From NCBI GenBank assembly GCA_013001485.1, contig JABDMN010000113.1, positions 1-13,730 on the forward strand: a stretch of 13,730 bases of DNA. The letters run 5' to 3'. This document shows, one piece after another, positions 7,762 to 13,730 of the stretch. The stretch's first letter is position 1. Each line of letters opens with the position of its first letter. Source of the DNA: Acidimicrobiia bacterium (GTDB lineage: Bacteria; Actinomycetota; Acidimicrobiia; Spongiisociales; UBA5794). Position numbers and translations under genes: made by a program. The notes beneath the pieces were generated by a model, which was given only the letters and a program-made list of their open reading frames with translations, did not search any database and was not told the origin of the DNA.

Positions 7762-8384
7762 CCGTGAGCTTTCGGGGCGCGGCCTTCTCCGCCGCCCCGG
7801 ATGGTGATGTCCGCCACGACTCTGAGGCGCGTTCTCGGTTCTCGAATGGCGCGGCAGCACCGTTGCGGTGGGCAACCCTCGACCAGGTTCACGGTTCGGT
7901 AGTGGCTGTTGCCGTGGACGAAGGCCCGCAAGGGCGTGGAGATGCCCTCATCACCGAGATACCGGATCTGACAGTCGCGGTGTTCACCGCTGACTGTGTC
8001 GGTGTCGTAGTCGAGGCCGCCGACGCCGTTGCAGTCATTCATGCGGGATGGCGAGGTGCCGCTGCCGGTGTCGTCGAGGCCACGCTGCAGGCTCTGCGGG
8101 ATCGAGGACATCTACCCGAGCGGGCGGAGATCGGTCCCGCCATCGGGCCGTGCTGCTACGAGGTAGGCGACGAGGTCGCCAGCCGGTTCCCCGGCCACGT
8201 TTCGTCCACCACCTGGGGGACGACCAGCGTCGACCTGCCCGCGGTCGTTGCCGACGCCATGGCCGGAGTCGATGTCGCCCGTGCAGATTCCTGCACCCGC
8301 TGTGACGACCGCTACTTCTCACATCGCCGTAACGGCACGGCGCACAGACAGGCTGCAGTGGCATGGATGCGCTCGACCGGCTGA
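7758..8384 (+). CDS. pgeF: Laccase-domain peptidoglycan editing factor PgeF (YfiH/YlmD family)
   Basis: Cytoplasmic zinc enzyme of the DUF152/YfiH family. In E. coli the homologue edits peptidoglycan precursors that carry the wrong first residue, and relatives have purine nucleoside phosphorylase and deaminase activity, so the exact substrate here is open. The 208-residue protein, slightly short for the family, shows QVHG (43-46), GDALITE (61-67), FTADCVGV (76-83), [11 protein letters not shown] (94-104), [10 protein letters not shown] (128-137) and the closing [20 protein letters not shown] (179-198). His45, Cys80 and His95 match the family zinc ligands. The ATG overlaps the ftsZ stop (ATGA). 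Its place between ftsZ and yggS is the classic ylmD-ylmE arrangement of Gram-positives. Confidence 0.93.
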   Translation: MTVSFRGAAFSAAPDGDVRHDSEARSRFSNGAAAPLRWATLDQVHGSVVAVAVDEGPQGRGDALITEIPDLTVAVFTADCVGVVVEAADAVAVIHAGWRGAAAGVVEATLQALRDRGHLPERAEIGPAIGPCCYEVGDEVASRFPGHVSSTTWGTTSVDLPAVVADAMAGVDVARADSCTRCDDRYFSHRRNGTAHRQAAVAWMRSTG

Positions 8385-9010
8385 ACGAACGCGTGGCCGC
8401 CGCTGAGCGGAGAGTGGGCCGCGAGCCTGGCTCGGTGACCGTGGTTGCCGTCTCCAAGGGACGGTCTATCGAGCAGATCCTCGAGTGCTACGAAACGGGG
8501 CACCGTGATTTTGGCGAGAACCGGGCCAACGAGTTGCTGGAGAAGGCCGTCGTGCTCCCGGCCGACATCCGCTGGCACTTCGTGGGCACCTTGCAGTCGA
8601 ACAAGGCAAAGAAGGTGCAAGACCAGGTCGATCTCCTTCATTCACTCGTCGGTGATCGGCTCGCCGAACGATGGGCCGCGTCGGGCCCAGAGACGCCGCC
8701 AGTCCTCATCCAGGTGAACATTTCAGGCGATCCCGACAAGCACGGCCTCTCCGTCGCCGACGTCGCGGCATATGCAACGCGGTGTCGCCAACTCGGGCTC
8801 GATGTGCGCGGCCTGATGACGATCCCGAGGCGTGGCAACGACGATGAGATCCGAGCCTGGTTTCGGAGCCTTGCCACGCTGCGGGCCGATATCGCGGTTG
8901 GGCCCGAACTGTCGATGGGCATGACCGACGACTTTGAGATCGCCATCGAGGAGGGCGCGACCATCATCCGCGTCGGACGGGCTATCTTTGACCCTCGGTC
9001 AGGGAGTTGA
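8363..9010 (+). CDS. yggS: Pyridoxal phosphate homeostasis protein (YggS/YlmE/PROSC family)
   Basis: Single-domain TIM-barrel protein that binds PLP and helps keep vitamin B6 and amino acid pools balanced; no catalytic reaction is established. 215 residues. Motifs: VAVSK with the PLP-binding Lys32 (28-32), FGENRANELLEK (50-61), WHFVGTLQSNK (71-81), QVNISGDPDKHGL (117-129), GLMTIPR (150-156), and LSMGMTDDFEIAIEEGATIIRVG (183-205), the phosphate-binding end. It begins inside pgeF, overlapping by 22 bases; this ATG gives the usual length of about 30 residues before the VAVSK motif, whereas the next in-frame GTG (8393) would cut into the first helix. No strong ribosome binding site is seen, so coupling with pgeF is likely. 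Confidence 0.95.
   Translation: MDALDRLNERVAAAERRVGREPGSVTVVAVSKGRSIEQILECYETGHRDFGENRANELLEKAVVLPADIRWHFVGTLQSNKAKKVQDQVDLLHSLVGDRLAERWAASGPETPPVLIQVNISGDPDKHGLSVADVAAYATRCRQLGLDVRGLMTIPRRGNDDEIRAWFRSLATLRADIAVGPELSMGMTDDFEIAIEEGATIIRVGRAIFDPRSGS
9001..9006 (+). promoter_or_regulatory. Ribosome binding site for sepF
   Basis: AGGGAG at the very end of yggS lies 8 bases before the ATG at 9015. It supports that start over an in-frame GTG at 8934 that lies within yggS. Confidence 0.65.
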
Positions 9011-9014
9011 GCGT

Positions 9015-9602
9015 ATGGCTTCGAGTTGGCAAAAAGTGATGTTCTTCCTCGGGTTGGTGGATGAAGAGGAATCCGCCACCGCCGAGGAGGTTCCCGCGTT
9101 CGATGAGATCGAACCGTCCGTCGGCGAACCGTTGGCTCCCGGAGAACCAGATGCCCCGGCAGCTCCTCAGGCGGCTCCACCGCCAGAGCCGGCTCAGGTG
9201 AAGACCCACGGCGGTGTCGCGGGACGCCGCGTCGAGCCTCCGTCGCGCCGGCGTCGCAGACTGCTCGGCGACGGCGATGTCGACGCGACTGCCACTGTCA
9301 CCCCGATAGCGGGCGGCGCCACCGAGGTGATCGTCGCCAAGGTGTTCGGTGACGCTCAGCGCCTCGCAGACCTCATCAGGGAGCGGCGAGCCGTCGTTCT
9401 CGACCTTCGGTCAACCGAGCCCGAGATGGTCCGCCGTCTTGTCGACTTCTCGTCCGGGCTCACGTACGCGCTCGACGGCACGATGCGCAAGATCGCTCAG
9501 GGCGTGATCCTCGTTGCCCCGGGATCGTTTGCGCTTCCCGACCAGGAGCGTGACCGCCTCGTCGGTCTTGGGCTGTATGCCTCTGGAGCCTCCGACAGCT
9601 GA
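9015..9602 (+). CDS. sepF: Cell division protein SepF (FtsZ membrane anchor)
   Basis: Cytoplasmic protein that ties FtsZ filaments to the membrane; in actinobacteria, which lack FtsA, it is the main anchor. The 195-residue protein starts with an amphipathic helix (MASSWQKVMFFLGLV, 1-15) typical of the membrane-binding end, followed by an acidic and proline/alanine-rich linker (about 16-75), an arginine run (RRRRR, 78-82), and the SepF fold (about 94-174) with EVIVAKVFGDAQRLADLIRE and then VVLDLRSTE, DFSSGLTYALDG and VILVAPG. Starting at ATG 9015 puts the amphipathic helix first; starting at 8934 would bury it behind 27 extra residues. Four bases separate it from yggS. Its expected partner is the FtsZ tail encoded upstream. 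Confidence 0.94.
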   Translation: MASSWQKVMFFLGLVDEEESATAEEVPAFDEIEPSVGEPLAPGEPDAPAAPQAAPPPEPAQVKTHGGVAGRRVEPPSRRRRRLLGDGDVDATATVTPIAGGATEVIVAKVFGDAQRLADLIRERRAVVLDLRSTEPEMVRRLVDFSSGLTYALDGTMRKIAQGVILVAPGSFALPDQERDRLVGLGLYASGASDS

Positions 9603-9859
9603 TGATCTGCACGATCCTCAACGTCCTCCTTCTCATCCTCTTCGCCTGGGTGATCCTTGGGTGGGTCGTCGAGCTCGGCAGGATTCCGGCCGGTCATCCC
9701 GTGCGCAGTCTGTATGACCTCATCGGTCGGGGAGTCAATCCGGTGTTGCGGCCCATCCGCGCCGTCCTGCCCCCGGTTCGCATCGGCAACGCAGCCCTCG
9801 ATCTCTCTGTGATCGCGGTGTTCGTGGCCCTGTGGATCGTCATGAGCGTGGTCTGCTGA
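9602..9859 (+). CDS. yggT: YggT family membrane protein (YlmG/SepG-like)
   Basis: Small protein of 85 residues with two predicted membrane segments (about 4-25 and 66-84) flanking a loop with the family motif NPVLRPIRAVLPP (46-58) and a following AALDLSV. In Streptomyces and other Gram-positives the gene sits between sepF and divIVA, and the homologue (YlmG/SepG) affects division and nucleoid organisation; the biochemical role is unknown. The ATG shares its first base with the sepF stop (TGATG), so the two are translationally coupled. Most family members have one or two copies of this unit; this one has a single copy. Confidence 0.9.
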   Translation: MICTILNVLLLILFAWVILGWVVELGRIPAGHPVRSLYDLIGRGVNPVLRPIRAVLPPVRIGNAALDLSVIAVFVALWIVMSVVC

Positions 9860-9888
9860 CCTCCAGAACGCGCGCTCTCCGTTGGCGT

Positions 9889-9894
9889 TACTAT
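9889..9894 (+). promoter_or_regulatory. Probable -10 box for a leaderless transcript of the DivIVA-like gene
   Basis: TACTAT fits the actinobacterial TAnnnT -10 consensus. Normal spacing puts the transcript start at about 9901-9905, and the ATG of the next gene is at 9905. No Shine-Dalgarno match precedes that ATG. Together these suggest an mRNA with little or no leader, a common arrangement in actinobacteria. No clear -35 is visible 16-18 bases upstream. The rest of the 45-base gap 9860-9904 shows nothing else. Confidence 0.55.
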
Positions 9895-9904
9895 CTCTGC
9901 GCAC

Positions 9905-11509
9905 ATGGACTTCACGTCGTACCAGGCGGAAGCGGAACGGTTCGCAACCGTCCGCAAGGGGCTCGACGCCGGTGAAGTAGCCAGGTTCCAGGCCAAGGCT
10001 GCTCGCGCGTTGCGCACCTACGAACGCGAGCTTGGTATCGCCACTCAACGGATCCGCGAGCTCGAGGCGAAAGTAGCGACCATCGATGGTCGCGTCGCCC
10101 AGTCCGAGCTTGCCTTTCTTCACGCTGCCGATGCCCGCCAGGACCTGCTCGCCAAGTCACGCAAAGAGGCTGAGCGCATCGGCGCAGAAGCCGAAGAGAT
10201 ACGGGCAGAAGCTGCTCGTTTTCGCGATCGAGTGTCAACGGACCGCCGGCATTCGCTCGAGACCGCCGAAGCTGAGCGCACGGCCCTGCTCGCCGAAGCC
10301 CAGAGTCATCTAGATCAAGCCGTCGCATTGAAGGCCGAAGCCGAAAGAGCCGCCGCCGAGGTCGTGGTCGCCGGCCGTCGCGGACTCGAGGGGGAGCGGA
10401 GTGACCGGCTCGGGGACATCGCTGAGCGAGAGAACACACTCGATGCACGCGAGGCCGAGCTCGTGGAGGAGTTGGCGCACCTGAGGTCGGCAGCAGAGAC
10501 CGATCGACGAGCTTTGCTTGACGGCGCGGAGGCCGAAGCCCGGGATGCCGTGGCCGCAGCTCACAGCGAAGCTGCGGCGATGCTGCAATCGGCGATGGGT
10601 GAGTCGGTTGAGGCCGGCCGCCGAATCGAGGCCGAGAGCTTGGCGATGCAAACCGAACTCGACCGACGGTCGGCGACGACCAACAGCGAGGCCGCCAGGA
10701 TCGTCGGCGAGGCGAACGACCGGGCGGCTGCGATCGTCGGCGACGCCGCGACGGAAGCTGCGTCGATGCGGTCCGAGATCGACGCTGAACTCAACGATCT
10801 GGACGCGGAGATCGGTCGTCGTCGCCAGTTGGCGACCGATGAGGCAGCCGAGATACTGGGAGACGCAAGCGCAATAGCCGAGTCGACCCTGGTTGACGCT
10901 CGGGGCAGAGCCGAGGAAGACGAGCTGGGTGCCCGGCTCGCCAGGGAGCAGGCCGAGTCGGAGACCCGCGAGCTCCTGGAGTCGTCACGGGCGGTTGCCG
11001 CTGCCGTTCTCGAGGATGCTCACGAGAACAGTGACGAGATTCGTGAGGCTGCCGCATTGCAGATCGCCGCAGCAGAAGACGAGGCCAACCGCCGGATGTC
11101 ACAGATCGAGGCGGAGCGTGCCGGTGAGCTTCGTGCACTCGAGCAACGCCTCGCCGCGCTTCGCTCAGTCATATCCGACACCGAATCTCGATTCCGGTCA
11201 GTCACGGCATCGTCGCTCGACGATCTTGCCACGGTGGGGGCCTCTCCTGCCGGTGTCGTTCCGGAAGCGCCCGTGGACGCGGAGCCTCATGTCGTGGTTG
11301 AGCTGGAGGGCCCGGATGTCGTCATCGACCTCACTTCGGAGGTGGGCACGCCACCGGCCGACGCTCTGCTGGACCGTCGCGCGGCGAAGGCCATCGCCGG
11401 TGCAACGGAGGAAGACGAGAACGATCTCGACGCCTTGCGGCAGCGTCCCGGCTTCTATCAACGACGGCTAGCCGGCCTTCGGGAGCGCATCGAGCGTTAC
11501 GAGGACTGA
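9905..11509 (+). CDS. DivIVA-domain coiled-coil protein with 51-residue repeats
   Basis: Probable polar or septal cytoskeletal scaffold, by analogy with DivIVA/Wag31. The gene sits after sepF-yggT, exactly where actinobacteria carry divIVA. Residues about 13-58 fit a divergent DivIVA domain: F13, RKG, then D21, EV (24-25), F28, and LEAKV (53-57) line up with the B. subtilis FTKSFRGYDEDEV...LEAKV segment, but the Tyr after Gly is Leu and the loop that inserts Phe/Arg into the membrane is altered. Residues about 60-430 are an unbroken Ala/Glu/Arg-rich coiled coil, with a 51-residue periodicity clearest from 211 to 414. Residues 446-485 are a Pro/Val-rich acidic linker, and the end (506-534) is a predicted helical module with RPGFYQRRLAGLRERI. 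At 534 residues it is longer than typical DivIVA (about 250-400). No signal peptide or membrane segment is seen. Scy/FilP-type proteins are the main alternative. The stop overlaps ileS tail to tail. Confidence 0.75.
   Translation: MDFTSYQAEAERFATVRKGLDAGEVARFQAKAARALRTYERELGIATQRIRELEAKVATIDGRVAQSELAFLHAADARQDLLAKSRKEAERIGAEAEEIRAEAARFRDRVSTDRRHSLETAEAERTALLAEAQSHLDQAVALKAEAERAAAEVVVAGRRGLEGERSDRLGDIAERENTLDAREAELVEELAHLRSAAETDRRALLDGAEAEARDAVAAAHSEAAAMLQSAMGESVEAGRRIEAESLAMQTELDRRSATTNSEAARIVGEANDRAAAIVGDAATEAASMRSEIDAELNDLDAEIGRRRQLATDEAAEILGDASAIAESTLVDARGRAEEDELGARLAREQAESETRELLESSRAVAAAVLEDAHENSDEIREAAALQIAAAEDEANRRMSQIEAERAGELRALEQRLAALRSVISDTESRFRSVTASSLDDLATVGASPAGVVPEAPVDAEPHVVVELEGPDVVIDLTSEVGTPPADALLDRRAAKAIAGATEEDENDLDALRQRPGFYQRRLAGLRERIERYED
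10535..11146 (+). repeat. Four 51-residue (153-base) degenerate coiled-coil repeats
   Basis: Within the DivIVA-like protein, units at residues 211-261, 262-312, 313-363 and 364-414 line up without gaps. Landmarks recur at exact 51-residue spacing: IVGEA (266), ILGDA (317), VLEDA (368); AAAML (223) and AAAIV (274); I241 and I292; E251 and E302; RR at 254-255 and 305-306; EAA at 262-264 and 313-315. Inside each unit 11-residue steps are visible, for example EAARIVGEAND, RAAAIVGDAAT, EAASMRSEIDA (262-294). The conservation is at protein level; the DNA copies have diverged, so this is an old repeat. Confidence 0.7.
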
Positions 11510-13730
11510 ACCCGGCTCAGACGCAACTCGAGCGTCGCCCCTTCGACGTCTATCGCCGTCGCCGCTTCACCGCTTCCTTCGCTGATGCTCACTGCCAGCA
11601 CCTCGTCTGCGATGAGATCGGCGTGCTTCGACATAGCGGCGGTCACGTTCTCATCGCTGGAGGTCCATTCGATCTCGATTCGATCGGTGACCTCGAGAGC
11701 CTCTTCGCGGCGCATGCGCTGGATGCGGCTGATGATCTCTCGCGCCACTCCTTCGGTCCGGAGCTCCTCGTCCACATCCGTGTCGAGCGCGACCGCTACA
11801 GGCCCGGACGACGCCACGACCACTCCGTCTCGCGGTGTCCGTTCGACCACCACATCGGTGGCAGAGATCTCGTGGTCGAGCACGGTCAACGTGCCACCGT
11901 CGAGCAGGCTGCCGATATCAGTGTCTGTGAGGTCGTTGAGGGCACGAGCCAACTCCTTGACCGCACCACCCAGGCGGGGTCCGAGCTCCTTGTAGTCGGG
12001 CTTCACGGAGAGGTGGAGCAGATCTCCCTCGTCGGGAGAGACGACGACGTCCTTGACGTTCAGCTCGTCGGCGATGAGCTCCCGGTGTGAAGCCACGGCA
12101 GCCGTGACCTGGGCGTCACGAGTGATGACGGTCAACGATCGCAGTGGCTGGCGGACCCGGAGTTGATGCTCCTTGCGAAGCCCGCGGCCCAGGTTCACAA
12201 CGGTGCGGATGGCGTCCATTGCCTGCTCCAGGTCGCGGTCGATCGATGGCTCGTCGACCGTCGGGTAGTCGAGCAGGTGCACGCTGTCGCCGGCGCTGTC
12301 GTCGACCGAGACGGCGAGGCGCTGATACAGGTCTTCAGTTATGAACGGGATGACCGGCGCAGCCACAGTGGAGAAGGTCACCAGGACGTCGTACAGAGTG
12401 GCGAACGCGGCGAGCTTGTCGGCTTCGGTGGCGTCGCTTCGTTGGGACCAGAAGCGGCGCCGGTTGCGACGGATGTACCAGTTGGTGAGATCGTCGATGA
12501 ACCCGAGAATGGGCGGGACGACGGCGTGGAGCCGGTACCCCTCCATCTCGTCGTTGACGGCCCCGATCAGGCTCTGCAACGAGGAGACGATCCACCGATC
12601 CATTTCCGGTCGCTGGTGGAGCGGTGGCGCGGATCGGAGGTCCTCGTAGGAGACGCCGTCGGCGTTGGCGTACGTCGTGAAGAACACGAATGCGTTCCAC
12701 AGCGGCAACAGAACGGTGCGGACGACCTCGCGCACACCGACCTCGGAGAACCGAAGCGGATCGGCTCTCACGACGGGCGAGTTGATCAGATAGGCGCGCA
12801 GTGCGTCGGCGCCGAACTCATCGAGCACATGTACGGGGTTGGGGTAGTTCTTGAGGCTCTTGGACATCTTTCGCCCGTCCTCGGCGAGGATGAGACCGGT
12901 GACGACGCAGTTCTGGAAGGGTGCCTCGTCGAAGAGCGCCGTCGACAGGACGAGCAACGTGTAGAACCACCCCCGTGTCTGGTCGAGTCCTTCGGCGATG
13001 AAGTTGGCCGGGAATCGTTGGGAAAACCGGTCCTGGTTCTCGAACGGATAATGGATCTGGGCGTACGGCATCGAACCCGACTCGAACCAACAGTCGAGAA
13101 CCTCGGGCACCCGGTGGGCCGTCCCGTCACAGGCAGAGCAGGGGAACGTGACCTCGTCGACGAAGTGCTTGTGGAGGTCGTCCAGCCACACACCAGAGCG
13201 CTCCTGGAGCTCCTCACGCGAACCGATGCACACCAGCTCATCGCACGAGTCGCACTCCCAGACCGGTATGCACGACCCCCAGTAACGATTGCGGCTGATC
13301 GCCCAGTCGCGGGCGCCGGCAAGCCAGTTGCCAAACCGCTTCTGACCGACCGACTCGGGAACCCAGTGAATGGTCCTGTTGAGCTCGACCATGCGGTCGC
13401 GAAAGGCCTCGACATTGACGAACCAGGTGGGGATCGCCTTGTAGATCAGTGGGGTTTCGGTGCGCCAGCAGAAGGGATAGGAGTGGCGGATCTGGGTGTG
13501 CGACAGGATCTTGCCCGATTCCTTCAGCAGCCCGATCAGCGTGCTGTCGGCCTCCTTCACGTTCATCCCTGACACGTCCGACACGGCGTCGGTGAAGTTG
13601 CCGACAGCGTCAACGGGGTCGACGAGGACATCGAGGCCTGCCGACTGCAGCGCGACGAAGTCGGCCTCGCCGTAGGCGGGTGCCATGTGGACCAGGCCGG
13701 TGCCTTCTTCCGTGTTGACGTCGCTTGAGG
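11497..13730 (-). CDS. ileS: Isoleucyl-tRNA synthetase (type 2, eukaryote-like), 5' end beyond window
   Basis: Class I synthetase charging tRNA-Ile. The window holds the C-terminal 743 codons and the TAA stop; about 300 N-terminal residues with the HIGH motif are off the edge. The reading continues to the window end: codons before the apparent Met at 13686 spell SSDVNTEEGTGLVH, joining the editing-domain motif GTGLVHMAPAYGEADF with the conserved Asp. Also visible: HSYPFCWR, WAISRNRYWGSCIPVWEC, CxxC pairs (CDSC and CSAC), DCWFESGSMPYAQ, DQTRGWFY, KMSKS (12856-12870), and the anticodon-binding NWYIRRNRRRFW. ISRNRYWG, NWYIRR and the absence of a C-terminal zinc finger point to the type 2 form found in eukaryotes and many actinobacteria, which as a class tolerates mupirocin. 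The gene converges on the DivIVA-like gene with a 13-base overlap. Confidence 0.97.
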   Translation of the reverse strand, partial: SSDVNTEEGTGLVHMAPAYGEADFVALQSAGLDVLVDPVDAVGNFTDAVSDVSGMNVKEADSTLIGLLKESGKILSHTQIRHSYPFCWRTETPLIYKAIPTWFVNVEAFRDRMVELNRTIHWVPESVGQKRFGNWLAGARDWAISRNRYWGSCIPVWECDSCDELVCIGSREELQERSGVWLDDLHKHFVDEVTFPCSACDGTAHRVPEVLDCWFESGSMPYAQIHYPFENQDRFSQRFPANFIAEGLDQTRGWFYTLLVLSTALFDEAPFQNCVVTGLILAEDGRKMSKSLKNYPNPVHVLDEFGADALRAYLINSPVVRADPLRFSEVGVREVVRTVLLPLWNAFVFFTTYANADGVSYEDLRSAPPLHQRPEMDRWIVSSLQSLIGAVNDEMEGYRLHAVVPPILGFIDDLTNWYIRRNRRRFWSQRSDATEADKLAAFATLYDVLVTFSTVAAPVIPFITEDLYQRLAVSVDDSAGDSVHLLDYPTVDEPSIDRDLEQAMDAIRTVVNLGRGLRKEHQLRVRQPLRSLTVITRDAQVTAAVASHRELIADELNVKDVVVSPDEGDLLHLSVKPDYKELGPRLGGAVKELARALNDLTDTDIGSLLDGGTLTVLDHEISATDVVVERTPRDGVVVASSGPVAVALDTDVDEELRTEGVAREIISRIQRMRREEALEVTDRIEIEWTSSDENVTAAMSKHADLIADEVLAVSISEGSGEAATAIDVEGATLELRLSRVQSS

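Noticed and set aside
8934..9014. Longer SepF starting at GTG 8934
   Set aside because: Would place 27 residues ahead of the membrane-binding helix; the binding site before ATG 9015 fits better.
11505..11520. Possible terminator hairpin after the DivIVA-like stop
   Set aside because: Only a 4-base stem (CTGA/TCAG) with no T-run; too weak.
12163..13572. 469-codon open frame on the plus strand, antisense to ileS
   Set aside because: It mirrors a strongly conserved ileS reading; the product has no recognisable motif and long antisense frames are expected in GC-rich coding DNA.
1..13730. Mobile elements, CRISPR arrays, tRNA or rRNA genes, toxin-antitoxin or defence genes
   Set aside because: Looked for and not seen; gene content, composition and order are those of a core chromosomal dcw region.

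Overview
The window is a GC-rich stretch of ordinary chromosome carrying the downstream half of a division and cell wall (dcw) cluster, followed by its usual downstream partner genes and, on the opposite strand, most of an isoleucyl-tRNA synthetase gene. Gene order (mraY-murD-ftsW-murG-murC-murB-ftsQ-ftsZ-pgeF-yggS-sepF-yggT-divIVA-like), frequent GTG starts, SepF without FtsA, and a divIVA-type gene after yggT all point to the Actinomycetota. The unusual FtsZ glycine loop, the divergent DivIVA head and the eukaryote-like IleRS suggest a deep or less-studied lineage such as Acidimicrobiia; this is an inference, not a measurement.

Positions 1-6615 hold the end of mraY and then murD, ftsW, murG, murC, murB and ftsQ. 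Most neighbours overlap by 4 bases (ATGA or GTGA), so the block reads as one translationally coupled operon. It covers the cytoplasmic steps of peptidoglycan precursor synthesis (MurB, MurC, MurD), lipid II formation (MraY, MurG), septal polymerisation (FtsW) and divisome assembly (FtsQ). A 102-base gap (6616-6717) with a 9-base-pair inverted repeat separates ftsQ from ftsZ.

Positions 6718-9859 hold ftsZ, pgeF, yggS, sepF and yggT, again tightly packed. FtsZ forms the ring, SepF is the likely membrane tether that binds the FtsZ tail, PgeF is a peptidoglycan editing enzyme, YggS is a PLP homeostasis protein and YggT is a small membrane protein.

A 45-base gap with a good -10 box and no ribosome binding site leads to a 534-residue coiled-coil protein (9905-11509). 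Its first 58 residues look like a divergent DivIVA domain, and its rod shows a 51-residue repeat of the kind known from the Streptomyces Scy/FilP cytoskeletal proteins. This is the most interesting item in the window. Its 3' end overlaps the 3' end of ileS (minus strand, 11497 to the window edge) by 13 bases.

No mobile element, CRISPR array, tRNA, rRNA or phage gene was seen, and no stretch over 300 bases lacks a gene. I do not see a wholly new system here; the noteworthy points are details of the DivIVA-like protein, two possible control sites and unusual residues in MurC, MurD and FtsZ.
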